Below, one piece after another: positions 42,215-50,547 of a stretch of DNA of 64,000 bases. The position numbers were made by a program, and so were the translations under genes. The first letter of the stretch is position 1; each line of letters opens with the position of its first letter. The notes below the pieces were generated by a model, which saw nothing but the letters and a program-made list of their open reading frames with translations, searched no databases and was not told the DNA's origin. This DNA comes from Advenella alkanexedens (GTDB lineage: Bacteria > Pseudomonadota > Gammaproteobacteria > Burkholderiales > Burkholderiaceae_B): assembly GCF_019132845.1 (NCBI RefSeq), contig NZ_JAHSPR010000006.1, forward strand, positions 62,001 through 126,000. The letters run 5' to 3'.

Positions 42215-42721
42215 CTAGCCTAACTGGGACAATAATGTCTTTGCATCACTCACTTCATAAGCACCGCCTTCCTCAAGGTTCAGAAGCGTAACCACACCAT
42301 CCTCCAATACAGCGGAATAGCGGCGTGAACGCACGCCCATACCCCGGGCAGTCAAATCAAGCTCAAGACCCATGGCTTTGGTCCATGTTGCCGATCCATC
42401 AGCAAGCATGCGTACTTTACCCTGTGCATTCTGTTCCCGACCCCAGGCACCCATCACAAAAGCATCATTGACGGCAACACACCAGATTTCATCAACCCCC
42501 TTGGCTTTGAGCTGGCTTTCCAGTTCAATATATCCTGGCAGATGCTGGGCAGAGCAGGTTGGCGTAAAGGCACCGGGTACTGCAAACAGGGCAATTTTTT
42601 TGCCTTTGACCAGGTCCGATACTTGAAATGCATTGGGCCCCAAAGAACAACCTTCGGAAGCGGTTTCAATAAACTCTGTTAATGTACCGTCTGGCACTTT
42701 ATCGCCAATTTTAATCATCAT
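42215..42721 (-). CDS. Peroxiredoxin (Prx5 / AhpE-like glutaredoxin-dependent type)
   Basis: 168 aa. It reduces H2O2 and organic peroxides. The peroxidatic cysteine is in FAVPGAFTPTCSAQHLPGY (about residue 55), with the PxxxT/SxxC motif intact; VNDAFVMGAWG and RSRRYSAVLEDG are typical of the Prx5 group. It probably uses glutathione/glutaredoxin; no fused glutaredoxin domain. GGAGAAGTC precedes the start, where two ATGs stand in tandem. Single-gene unit ending at a hairpin. Confidence 0.94.
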   Translation of the reverse strand: MMIKIGDKVPDGTLTEFIETASEGCSLGPNAFQVSDLVKGKKIALFAVPGAFTPTCSAQHLPGYIELESQLKAKGVDEIWCVAVNDAFVMGAWGREQNAQGKVRMLADGSATWTKAMGLELDLTARGMGVRSRRYSAVLEDGVVTLLNLEEGGAYEVSDAKTLLSQLG

Positions 42722-42803
42722 GACTTCTCCTTGAAATAAAGTCTATATGAAAGGAAAGTGTATCACTACCTGCCTTGAAAAAAAACAAATGCCCCTGAAA
42801 ACA

Positions 42804-42842
42804 AAAACCGCCTTATCCCGGTTAAGGGTTTAAGGCGGTTTT
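42804..42842 (-). terminator. Intrinsic terminator of the UspA gene
   Basis: AAAACCGCCTTA (42804-42815) and TAAGGCGGTTTT (42831-42842) form a perfect 12-bp stem, U-rich on exit, 25 bp after the stop codon. Confidence 0.88.
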
Positions 42843-42866
42843 ATTTGCAAAAAGACCACTTAAGGA

Positions 42867-43328
42867 CTAGCTGCTTTCCTTGACACGATAGACCAGAACC
42901 GAGGTATGCGCCAAAGACAGCACCTTGATCGTTACGCTACCCAGCAACAGCCGGGACAAACCGCTGCGGCCATGACTGGCTATATATATGAGGTCACAAT
43001 TATGCTCTTTGGCAGCCTCTACAATGCCATCGGCCACACTGTAATTGGAGGTAATGACTGATGTTGCCTTAACCCCTGCCGTTTCAGCCCGCTCCAGGAC
43101 CGGCTTCAGATACTCCTGTGCTTCTTTTTTGGCAGCCTCTTCGTAATCGCCATCGGAAATGGCATATGAAGCCGCCATACCATCAAAACCAATCAATGTT
43201 GAAAAAGGCTGGGTGACATTAATGGTAACGATCTCAGCGCCAATTTGGCGGGCAAAACAAATACCGGAATTGGCAGCTTGAGCAGAAATTTCTGAACCAT
43301 CGATAGGCAGCAATATTTTTTTATACAT
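42867..43328 (-). CDS. Universal stress protein, UspA family
   Basis: 153 aa, one Usp domain. KKILLPIDGSEISAQAANSG opens the fold; the ATP-binding type signature G-x2-G-x9-G-S is present near the end as SHGRSGLSRLLLGSVTIKVL, suggesting a nucleotide-binding member. Role: stress survival, partner unknown. AAAGGAGCTCA precedes the ATG. The DUF442-type gene lies 18 bp upstream on the same strand. Confidence 0.93.
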   Translation of the reverse strand: MYKKILLPIDGSEISAQAANSGICFARQIGAEIVTINVTQPFSTLIGFDGMAASYAISDGDYEEAAKKEAQEYLKPVLERAETAGVKATSVITSNYSVADGIVEAAKEHNCDLIYIASHGRSGLSRLLLGSVTIKVLSLAHTSVLVYRVKESS

Positions 43329-43346
43329 AAAGTGAGCTCCTTTGAA

Positions 43347-43691
43347 CTAGGATGTTTGTTTGGCGGCATTGTACAGATGCGTACAACGGGTTCCGGTACG
43401 ACAAAAAGCCAAAATAGGTGTTGGCAAGGTTTTCAGATACTCTTGAAACTGATTGACGTTTTCCTGTGTCATTGCACCACTCACCACAGGCTGGTACACC
43501 ACGGTAAGACCGACCTCTTGCCCGGCCTTGATGATCTCGGCTGAAAGCGGCTGGGTGTCGCCACCTTCCAGATCGGGACGATTGATAATAACACTATTGA
43601 AACCGGCCGCCTTGACGGCAGCCATATCACTCGCGCTTAATTGGGGTGCAACGGCAACGGTATCACTTAACGGTGTAAATGGTGTAGACAT
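43347..43691 (-). CDS. TIGR01244/DUF442 family phosphatase-like protein
   Basis: 114 aa from ATG 43691, preceded by GAGGAATTC; the TTG at 43709 is unlikely. Small dual-specificity-phosphatase-like fold with the pocket AFCRTGTRCTHL near residue 100. Homologues are either stand-alone or fused to metallo-beta-lactamase (Blh type) and are linked to sulfur or sulfide metabolism. It may be co-transcribed with uspA. Biochemical role not settled. Confidence 0.85.
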   Translation of the reverse strand: MSTPFTPLSDTVAVAPQLSASDMAAVKAAGFNSVIINRPDLEGGDTQPLSAEIIKAGQEVGLTVVYQPVVSGAMTQENVNQFQEYLKTLPTPILAFCRTGTRCTHLYNAAKQTS

Positions 43692-43821
43692 GAATTCCTC
43701 TTCAATCAACTATTTGAAGGATATAGAAGTATCGTACTCTTTATCCTTTCCGGTTATCTGATTTTATGCTAGTTTATTTGATTGTAAACAATTATTTTTC
43801 ACTTTTCCCGCCAGATTCATC

Positions 43822-44364
43822 ATGCAAGCCGATACCTGCCATATCCGTCCCGCACAGCCCAGTGACATAACCGCCATTCAATCCATTTATGCACATCACG
43901 TCCTTTACGGCATGGCCACCTTCGAAGAAACAGTTCCCGATGTGAATGAAATGCGCCAGCGTTATGACAAAGTCATTACGGCCGGATACCCCTATCTGGT
44001 TGCCCTTTACAACAATGAAGTGGTTGGCTATTGTTATGCCTCCGCATACCGCCCGCGCATTGCCTATCGCTTTACGGTAGAAAACAGCATTTATCTGCGC
44101 CATGACATGGGACAAAAAGGGATTGGCAGCCAACTGTTAGCGGCGCTCATCAGACATTGTGAACTAGGCCCCTGGCGCCAGATGATCGCGGTGATTGGTG
44201 GCACCGAAAACCTGGCATCCATCAATCTGCACAAGCGTCACGGCTTCACCCTGACAGGCATACAGCCCAACACGGGTTTCAAACATAACAGATGGATTGA
44301 TACAGTCTTGATGCAACGTGAAATTGGCGAGGGCAGCCACACACTGCCCCAACAGGAGAATTAG
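43822..44364 (+). CDS. GNAT acetyltransferase, phosphinothricin/methionine-sulfoximine type
   Basis: 180 aa. An N-terminal ITAIQSIYAHHVLYGMATFE block and NSIYLRHDMGQKGIGSQLL (acetyl-CoA pyrophosphate loop, Q/RxxGxG/A) followed by GGTENLASINLHKRHGF are characteristic of the PAT family. These acetylate glutamate-like inhibitors such as phosphinothricin or methionine sulfoximine; physiological substrates are often unknown. The 3' end overlaps dnaQ by 4 bp in convergent orientation. Confidence 0.9.
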   Translation: MQADTCHIRPAQPSDITAIQSIYAHHVLYGMATFEETVPDVNEMRQRYDKVITAGYPYLVALYNNEVVGYCYASAYRPRIAYRFTVENSIYLRHDMGQKGIGSQLLAALIRHCELGPWRQMIAVIGGTENLASINLHKRHGFTLTGIQPNTGFKHNRWIDTVLMQREIGEGSHTLPQQEN

Positions 44365-45065
44365 GCGAGCTCACGCCATAAACAGGTTTTTCCGGCTACT
44401 TTATCCAGGGCATCCAGGTACTCCTGGTGCGCCTGCAGCTCTGGATCTGACGGCCTGATAACCGGCAATATCAAGGTATCCAGTGCCAATATGTCTGTCA
44501 TTTTTTTTTGTGTACCCTGCTCACCCGTTTCATCTATCAGCAGACCAAACTGACCTCGTGTCATGGCCAACCAGACTTCAGCCAGCAGCTCGGCGTCCAG
44601 CAAGGCGCCATGCAAGACACGATGCTTGTTGGAAATATCAAAACGCTCGCAAAGCACGTCAAGGTTATTGCGCTTGCCAGGGAATCGTTCCCGCGCCATG
44701 GCCAGGGTATCGGTAATAAGACCGGCAATGCTGTTAAGCGTAGGCATGCCTACCCGGGCAAACTCGGCATTCAGGAATTTAGTATCGAACGCGGCATTAT
44801 GAATGATAATTTCAGCGCCTTCCAGATAAGCGGCAATGCGTTGCGCCTCATCGCTGAATCGATTGTGTTGGGACAGAAACTCGGTGGTCAGGCCATGAAC
44901 CGCCAAAGCCTCGGGGGAGCTGTCCCGGTCGGGGTTGAAATAAAGATGCAGGTTATTCCCGGTTAACTCCCGATTAATGACCTCGACACACCCCAGCTCA
45001 ATAACCCGGTCGCCCTGATCCGGATCAAGGCCTGTAGTTTCGGTATCAAGAATAATCTGACGCAT
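44361..45065 (-). CDS. dnaQ: DNA polymerase III epsilon subunit (3'-5' exonuclease)
   Basis: 234 aa. Proofreading exonuclease of the replicase. Exo motifs: I LDTETTGLDPDQGDRVIELG, II IIHNAAFDTKFLNAEF, III HGALLDAELLAEVWL with the HxxxxxD pair. The C-terminal about 50 residues should bind the alpha subunit. In many relatives it is next to rnhA; here it is 4 kb away and on the other strand, 26 bp from fabI. Confidence 0.97.
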   Translation of the reverse strand: MRQIILDTETTGLDPDQGDRVIELGCVEVINRELTGNNLHLYFNPDRDSSPEALAVHGLTTEFLSQHNRFSDEAQRIAAYLEGAEIIIHNAAFDTKFLNAEFARVGMPTLNSIAGLITDTLAMARERFPGKRNNLDVLCERFDISNKHRVLHGALLDAELLAEVWLAMTRGQFGLLIDETGEQGTQKKMTDILALDTLILPVIRPSDPELQAHQEYLDALDKVAGKTCLWRELA

Positions 45066-45091
45066 TATTTATACAACCCCGGAAAAAACAA

Positions 45092-45874
45092 TTAAGCCAT
45101 ACCTGGCACAACAGCCGAGAAGCCGGCATCGACATGCACCACCTGGCCGGTAATTCCTGCCGCCAACTCTGACAACAGGAAGGCTGCAGTATTGCCCACG
45201 TCATCAATAGTCACATTACGACGCAAGGGAGCATGTTTTTCAACAAAATTCAGAATAACCGAAAAATCCTTGATGCCACTGGCTGCCAATGTCTTGATGG
45301 GGCCTGCGGAAATCGCATTAGAACGGATACCCTGCTCGCCCAGTGCGCTGGCCAGATAACGGACACTGGCTTCAAGAGAAGCTTTAGCCAGGCCCATGGT
45401 ATTGTAATTGGGGATGGATTTTTCTGCACCCAGGTAAGTCATGGTAAGGACAGAGCCTTTGCGTGCCTGCAGCAACGGCAATGCCGCCTTTGCCATGGCT
45501 GGAAAACTGTAAGCCGAAATATCATGGGCAATACGGAAATTCTCACGGGTAACGCCATCCAGGAAATTGCCGGCAATGGCTTCCCGGGGTGCAAAACCAA
45601 TGGAGTGCACAAGGCCATCCAGGCCGTCCCAGTGCTTTGCCAGCTCGGCAAACGCGGCATCAATGTTTTCATCAGAGGAAACATCGCAGGGAATCACGAT
45701 ATTGCTGCCAAAATCAGCGGCAAATTCCGTGACACGGTCTTTGAAGCGGTCGCCGACGTAGGTGAATGCCAACTCGGCACCTTGCTGATGACAGGCACGT
45801 GCAATGCCATAAGCAATGGAACGATTGGAAATGACGCCTGTGACCAGGACTCTTTTATTTGCAAGAAAACCCAT
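45092..45874 (-). CDS. fabI: Enoyl-[acyl-carrier-protein] reductase (NADH)
   Basis: 260 aa. It reduces enoyl-ACP in the last step of each fatty-acid elongation cycle. NADH-binding [13 protein letters not shown] at the start, [11 protein letters not shown] with the Gly linked to triclosan sensitivity in FabI, and the catalytic Tyr/Lys in [20 protein letters not shown]. Length normal. It lies just upstream of dnaQ on the same strand and downstream of mltD. Confidence 0.97.
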   Translation of the reverse strand: MGFLANKRVLVTGVISNRSIAYGIARACHQQGAELAFTYVGDRFKDRVTEFAADFGSNIVIPCDVSSDENIDAAFAELAKHWDGLDGLVHSIGFAPREAIAGNFLDGVTRENFRIAHDISAYSFPAMAKAALPLLQARKGSVLTMTYLGAEKSIPNYNTMGLAKASLEASVRYLASALGEQGIRSNAISAGPIKTLAASGIKDFSVILNFVEKHAPLRRNVTIDDVGNTAAFLLSELAAGITGQVVHVDAGFSAVVPGMA

Positions 45875-45913
45875 TGTTTCTTATCCTATTTTGCAAAATG
45901 GAATCATTATAAA

Positions 45914-45947
45914 AAAATTGCGTAACCTGAAAGTATTACGCAATTTT
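45914..45947 (-). terminator. Intrinsic terminator of mltD
   Basis: AAAATTGCGTAA and TTACGCAATTTT form a perfect 12-bp stem. In the mltD direction it runs into seven T. Located 30 bp after the mltD stop. Confidence 0.9.
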
Positions 45948-45977
45948 CATCTTGAAAATTTAGCGGTTCGGCCGGGC

Positions 45978-47639
45978 CTAACCGCGGCTTCCGGCTCCGG
46001 GAATACGTAACGATGCCCCTGGTTTCAGGTCTGTGTTACTCATGTTATTCAACGCTTTCAAATCTTGAACCGATGTATTATAACGTTTTGCCAAAGAGTA
46101 AAGTGTGTCTCCCTTGACCACTTTATGAGCCGATACCTTTTTCTTCGCCTCGGCTTTTGGAGCCGGCTTGGTTAAAGAAGCCGTACGCACGGCAGGCTTG
46201 GCAGGGGTTTGGGCGACAGCGGCCACCGCAGGCCGTGTATACACGGCCGGCCGTGAAACGGTGGCAGGAATGGCGGCCTTTGAAGCGGCTACGGGTACGG
46301 CACGTACACCCGCCGTTAAGCTGGCATTATTACCTGAATTGATAATATCAACCAAAGGATCTATATTTCTTGCTGCCAAAGCCGCTGCCACATCGGGTTT
46401 TTTGGTATAAACGGCTGAAGGAACGGGTGCCGAAGCCCGGGCGGGTACCGTTGGGGACATGGCTGAGGGCCTTGCCACATTATCGTTGCTGGCCAGCATG
46501 GCCGGTGCCGCCGTGTTAATGGCAGGCGCCATGATGTCATTAGGTGTAATACCCGCCGATGCACCCGAATTGCGTGGCACCATCAGGGTTCTGGAAGACA
46601 GGGCAACCGACTGCTTTGATCCATAACCATTCAGCGACTTCAACTTGTCCAGGGAAATGCCGTGTTTGTCTGCAATACTTGCCAGGGACTCGCCCGGAGC
46701 AGGGGTATAGCCTTCCCACGCCGAGAGTTCTCCCTGGTAATTTTTAAGGTTACGCTTGAAGGCAGTCACTTTATGCTTGGGCAGCAGAATTTGCGAAGCG
46801 TGCTCATCAAGCAGTACACTTCGCTGGAACGATGGATTCAGTTCACGAAATTCCTCAACGGAAATCTCGGCCAATCGGGCCGCAACGTCCAGATCAATGT
46901 CATGCGTGTTGCTGACTTTCTCGAAATAAGGCTGGTCTGGCACATGAGGCAGTTTAATGCCATAACGGGCGGGATTCCTTATGATGTTTTCGAAAGCCTG
47001 TAACTTGGGAACATAATCACGTGTTTCCTTGGGCATCTTAAGGGACAGGTAATCGGTACCGAGCCCCGTACTGGCATTACGCTCACGGGCACGCTTAACC
47101 GCACCCTCTCCCCAGTTGTAAGAGGCGAGAGCCAAATGCCAGTCATTATCCTGAAAACCGTGCAGATATGACAGATAATTAAGCGCGGCATGGGTAGACT
47201 GGACAGGATCCCGTCTTTCATCTTTCCACCAGTCTTGCGTCAAGTTGTAATGCGTGCCCGTACTTGGAATGAATTGCCACAGACCGGCCGCTTTGGCACT
47301 GGAAACCGCTTTCGCATTATAGGCACTTTCAACAAACGGCAACAAAGCCAGTTCAGTGGGCATATTGCGTCTTTCCAGTTCCTGGGTAATATAGTGAATA
47401 TACTTGCTTGAGCGCTGCGCCATTATTTGCACGGACGCAGGACGGGCCGCATAGTAATTGGTCCAGTATTCAACCCTGTCATCTTGCAGATCGGGCATCT
47501 TGAGCCCTTTGCGGATTCTTTCCCAAACATCTTTTTGCTGCCCATTTGAGGAAGAATAATTTTTGGAAGAATTACCGGAGGATGCACACCCGGTTAAAAC
47601 AACAACTGAAGCTATAACGGCAAGCTTAACTAATTTCAT
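45978..47639 (-). CDS. mltD: Membrane-bound lytic murein transglycosylase D-like lipoprotein with LysM domains
   Basis: 553 aa from ATG 47639 (AGGGA upstream; the TTG at 47666 is not the start). Lipoprotein signal peptide with lipobox LTGC (Cys about 19), so outer-membrane anchored. The SLT catalytic domain is about residues 85-190, with catalytic Glu in LALLPFVESAYNAKAVSSAK and GLWQFIPSTGTHY. A LysM-like segment follows near 315-365 (PAPGESLASIADKHGISLDK). An Ala/Pro/Val-rich linker of about 130 residues comes next, and a clear C-terminal LysM (HKVVKGDTLYSLAKRYNTSV). It cleaves peptidoglycan to anhydro-muropeptides. gloB starts just upstream; the two coding regions are 8 bp apart. Confidence 0.95.
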   Translation of the reverse strand: MKLVKLAVIASVVVLTGCASSGNSSKNYSSSNGQQKDVWERIRKGLKMPDLQDDRVEYWTNYYAARPASVQIMAQRSSKYIHYITQELERRNMPTELALLPFVESAYNAKAVSSAKAAGLWQFIPSTGTHYNLTQDWWKDERRDPVQSTHAALNYLSYLHGFQDNDWHLALASYNWGEGAVKRARERNASTGLGTDYLSLKMPKETRDYVPKLQAFENIIRNPARYGIKLPHVPDQPYFEKVSNTHDIDLDVAARLAEISVEEFRELNPSFQRSVLLDEHASQILLPKHKVTAFKRNLKNYQGELSAWEGYTPAPGESLASIADKHGISLDKLKSLNGYGSKQSVALSSRTLMVPRNSGASAGITPNDIMAPAINTAAPAMLASNDNVARPSAMSPTVPARASAPVPSAVYTKKPDVAAALAARNIDPLVDIINSGNNASLTAGVRAVPVAASKAAIPATVSRPAVYTRPAVAAVAQTPAKPAVRTASLTKPAPKAEAKKKVSAHKVVKGDTLYSLAKRYNTSVQDLKALNNMSNTDLKPGASLRIPGAGSRG

Positions 47640-47647
47640 GAGTATCC

Positions 47648-48430
47648 CTAGAATGAATTCTTCCAATCGCGCAACACGGCAAATACCTCATCGGGGGCAT
47701 TCAAACTGCGCCCGGCTTTGTCCTGTGCGGCATTAATAACAGACTCGCACTCAACCCGCATAAACGGATTGGTCTTAAGTTCGTGACCGACCGTAGTGGG
47801 AACGGTTGGTTTTTGCTGGTTCCTGATCAAGCGTGCTTCTTGTGACCACTGCTGCAAATCAGGATTACTCCCCTCTACTGCAAGCGCCCATTCAATATTG
47901 CTCAATGTATACTCATGAGCGCAAAATACCCGCGTATTTTGCGGCAGTTTTCTGAATTTATCAATGCTCTGGTACATTTGCGTGGGATTCCCTTCAAAAA
48001 TTCTTCCGCAACCGGTCGCAAACAGGGTATCACCACAAAAAAGCACGGGTTCGTTGGGATTGATATCGCCATAATAGGCAATATGACCCAATGTATGACC
48101 GGGCACCTCAAGGACAGAGAGCGACCAGGAAAAACCGTCTATGCCGACCCTGTCGCCTTCCTGCAAGGGCACATCGCAAAAAGGAATGGACTCTGTGGCA
48201 GGACCAAACACTTTGGCTCCCGTGTGTTCACGCAAACCGGCAATTCCTCCCACATGATCGGCATGGTGATGGGTGACCAGAATGGCCCGCAAATCCAGGT
48301 TTTGAGCCCGCAGCACTTCCAGCACCGGTTCGGCCTGACCGGGATCAATCACCACGGCATTGTTCCCCTGTACAATTATCCAGATATAATTATCGTTAAA
48401 GGCACTGATGGGCTGAATTTTACAGGTCAT
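47648..48430 (-). CDS. gloB: Hydroxyacylglutathione hydrolase (glyoxalase II)
   Basis: 260 aa from ATG 48430 (MTCKIQPISAFNDNYIW); a TTG six bases earlier is the only competitor. Metallo-beta-lactamase fold with the binuclear metal motif VTHHHADHVGG, then EVPGHTLGHIAYYG, FCGDTLFATGCGRIFEG and HEYTLSN. It hydrolyses S-lactoylglutathione to D-lactate and glutathione in methylglyoxal detoxification. It is divergent from the methyltransferase gene, with a 51-bp gap holding both starts. Confidence 0.96.
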   Translation of the reverse strand: MTCKIQPISAFNDNYIWIIVQGNNAVVIDPGQAEPVLEVLRAQNLDLRAILVTHHHADHVGGIAGLREHTGAKVFGPATESIPFCDVPLQEGDRVGIDGFSWSLSVLEVPGHTLGHIAYYGDINPNEPVLFCGDTLFATGCGRIFEGNPTQMYQSIDKFRKLPQNTRVFCAHEYTLSNIEWALAVEGSNPDLQQWSQEARLIRNQQKPTVPTTVGHELKTNPFMRVECESVINAAQDKAGRSLNAPDEVFAVLRDWKNSF

Positions 48431-48481
48431 ATCCAATACTTAAATGCTCCAAGAAATATCTACACTTACCCCGAGGCAGGC

Positions 48482-49276
48482 GTGACACAAACCAACCCGC
48501 AGATTTTAAACCTTACGCAATGGCTCAATACTGATCCCGGTCAAACTGTTATCCGCTGGGAAACAGATAAATTTGATCAGATCGTTGCCAACGCATTTGG
48601 CTTCCATGCATTGCAAATTGGCTTGCCGGCATGGGATTTTCTGCGAAACAACCGGATCAGGTCAAAAGCGATTTTAACGGATGAATCCAAAAAAAATGTA
48701 ACATCGACCGATCAGCCAAAAATCATTCACGGCCGCCTGGACCAACTGCCTTTCCCCAACTGCAGCCTGGATCTGGTTATTCTTCCACATATTCTAGAGT
48801 GCTCGCAAGACCCGCATCAAATTCTACGGGAAGTGGAGCGGGTACTGGTTTACGAGGGCCGGGTGGTTATTTCCGGCTTCAATCCCAACAGCCTGTGGGG
48901 CCTTCGCAATGGCATGCCATTCATGAATCCATGGATCCCCATTCCCAACCGCAACATGGTCTCGGTCCGTCGCCTGAAAGACTGGTTCAAATTATTATCC
49001 CTCGACATCAATCGGGGTCATTTCGGCTGCTATACTCCTGCCTGTCAAACCGAGAAGTGGCTTAAGCGCTGGGATTTCATGAACAGGGCCGGTGACCGCT
49101 GGTGGCCCGTGACCGGAGGCGTCTACGTGCTTTCAGCCGAAAAACGGGCTCGCGGCATGCACCTTGTCGGGCCCTTGCTCAAGAAAAAGCAACGCAGAAA
49201 AAGTCTGGCCAGCAGACGTCCTGCCATTATTACCCAAAGAGATATCACTCAATTGTTCAATACGGAAAATGGATAA
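48482..49276 (+). CDS. SAM-dependent methyltransferase of the gloB-rnhA cluster
   Basis: 264 aa from GTG 48482, with GAGG 6 bases upstream. The frame stays open leftwards to 47915, but that part lies opposite gloB and is not coding. Class I methyltransferase fold: [16 protein letters not shown] at motif I (degenerate, no GxGxG), the [18 protein letters not shown] motif II/III and [19 protein letters not shown]. Homologues sit beside gloB and rnhA in many beta- and gammaproteobacteria; their substrate is not known. Its end overlaps the rnhA start by 8 bp. Confidence 0.9.
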   Translation: MTQTNPQILNLTQWLNTDPGQTVIRWETDKFDQIVANAFGFHALQIGLPAWDFLRNNRIRSKAILTDESKKNVTSTDQPKIIHGRLDQLPFPNCSLDLVILPHILECSQDPHQILREVERVLVYEGRVVISGFNPNSLWGLRNGMPFMNPWIPIPNRNMVSVRRLKDWFKLLSLDINRGHFGCYTPACQTEKWLKRWDFMNRAGDRWWPVTGGVYVLSAEKRARGMHLVGPLLKKKQRRKSLASRRPAIITQRDITQLFNTENG

Positions 49277-49727
49277 AAAAATAGTTGAAATATGGACTGA
49301 CGGTGCCTGCAAGGGCAATCCCGGCATTGGTGGGTGGGGCGTATTGCTAAAACAGGGACACCATGAAAAAACACTTTGCGGAGGGGAATCCGAAACCACC
49401 AATAACCGAATGGAAATGACCGCAGTCATCCAGGCACTTAAAGCACTGAAGCGCCCCTGCAAGGTCCTGCTTCACATTGATTCACAATATGTGCAAAAAG
49501 GCATTACCGAATGGATGGACGGCTGGATCAGGCGTGACTGGAAAACTGCCGATAAAAAACCAGTAAAAAACATGGATTTATGGCTTGAACTGAACGAACT
49601 GGTGGCCCGGCATGACATTACCTGGAAATGGGTCAAAGGCCATGCCGGTGACCCGGGCAATGAACGCGCAGACCAACTGGCCAATGAGGGCGTCCTGATG
49701 GCCAAAAAAAATCACTCCGCAGAGTGA
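49269..49727 (+). CDS. rnhA: Ribonuclease HI
   Basis: 152 aa from ATG 49269. It cleaves RNA in RNA-DNA hybrids. Catalytic acidic residues are in [43 protein letters not shown] and [10 protein letters not shown]; the basic helix of E. coli RNase HI ([18 protein letters not shown]) is present. The start lies within the methyltransferase 3' end (ATGGATAA), so the two are probably translationally coupled. An upstream extension of the frame was discarded. Confidence 0.97.
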   Translation: MDKKIVEIWTDGACKGNPGIGGWGVLLKQGHHEKTLCGGESETTNNRMEMTAVIQALKALKRPCKVLLHIDSQYVQKGITEWMDGWIRRDWKTADKKPVKNMDLWLELNELVARHDITWKWVKGHAGDPGNERADQLANEGVLMAKKNHSAE

Positions 49728-49745
49728 TTTTGAACAGACACCGGC

Positions 49746-49961
49746 CTATTTAAGGCATCCCATGCGTCGGGCACGTTCACGCTCGGCATCCGCACGGACA
49801 TTGTCATGGGCTCGTGACAGGAAATTGCTGGTCCCAGGAATACCAGGCTGCTGGATAATCCGGGACTGGACCTGCGCACATTCTGCAGCCTTACTGTCAT
49901 CAACCGGACCATTGGCACAGGCTGCCAACAACAGGCATGGAAGAAGAATCATTTTTTTCAT
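49746..49961 (-). CDS. Small lipoprotein
   Basis: 71 aa from ATG 49961, with AAGG upstream. The signal peptide MKKMILLPCLLLAAC ends in a lipobox (LAAC), giving a mature product of about 57 residues with two further cysteines. No known domain. It is followed by the convergent rnhA end 18 bp away. A second small lipoprotein lies 52 bp upstream in the same direction, so they may be one unit. Confidence 0.7.
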   Translation of the reverse strand: MKKMILLPCLLLAACANGPVDDSKAAECAQVQSRIIQQPGIPGTSNFLSRAHDNVRADAERERARRMGCLK

Positions 49962-50012
49962 TAACTTAACCTTAAAAGGCAAATGGATTAATTAATCCGA
50001 ACGGGTTTAACT

Positions 50013-50303
50013 TTAACCAAAAACACACAGTTTTTGGACACTTAACTCACGAATCTGGTTCAGGCGCCATTGCGCAGCCTGTTCTGCCTGTTGAATTTGG
50101 GCTGGATCATTACCAAACAGCGGCTCATTGCCATGACGCAATTGATTCAGCAAAATATTCAGGCGGTCGGACTCCCTGCCTATTTCCTTGCACGTCAGGG
50201 TTTGTTTTTCATCTTCAGTAAGTGCAGGAACAATTTTAACCGGATTGGCGCAACCTGCCGCCACAAACAGAACGGGAACCGTTAGCAACAACGCTAGTTT
50301 CAT
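50013..50303 (-). CDS. Small lipoprotein
   Basis: 96 aa. MKLALLLTVPVLFVAAGC is a lipoprotein signal with lipobox VAAGC; mature part about 79 residues, helical and charged (LTEDEKQTLTCKEIGRESDR), with two further cysteines that could form a disulfide. No family recognised. Confidence 0.75.
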   Translation of the reverse strand: MKLALLLTVPVLFVAAGCANPVKIVPALTEDEKQTLTCKEIGRESDRLNILLNQLRHGNEPLFGNDPAQIQQAEQAAQWRLNQIRELSVQKLCVFG

Positions 50304-50488
50304 GAAATGCCTTTCAACTGGTTAGACTGCCATCAAGTGTAGCAAAACTGCTTGCACAATACGATCTTTCTGTTCAGCCAAAACAAATTTTAACAGGCCG
50401 GGCCACTCATCATCCTTGGCTAATAACAACATCCTGCAAACCATTTTCCAGATAAATCTTTACACTTTTTTAATTACTATGTTATATA

Positions 50489-50507
50489 ATTAATGATAAT
50501 CATTATC
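50489..50507 (+). promoter_or_regulatory. Fur box ahead of the TonB-dependent receptor
   Basis: ATTAATGATAATCATTATC differs from the 19-bp Fur consensus at only its first two bases. It lies about 40 bp before the receptor start, inside an AT-rich stretch that should hold the promoter. It predicts iron repression. Confidence 0.88.
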
Positions 50508-50547
50508 AATATTAATCTTAAATACATTGAGCTTCCGCATTCATAAC

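Noticed and set aside
47915-48481. 189-codon N-terminal extension of the methyltransferase frame
   Set aside because: It runs opposite gloB, shows no homology, and a GTG with a good ribosome site stands at 48482.
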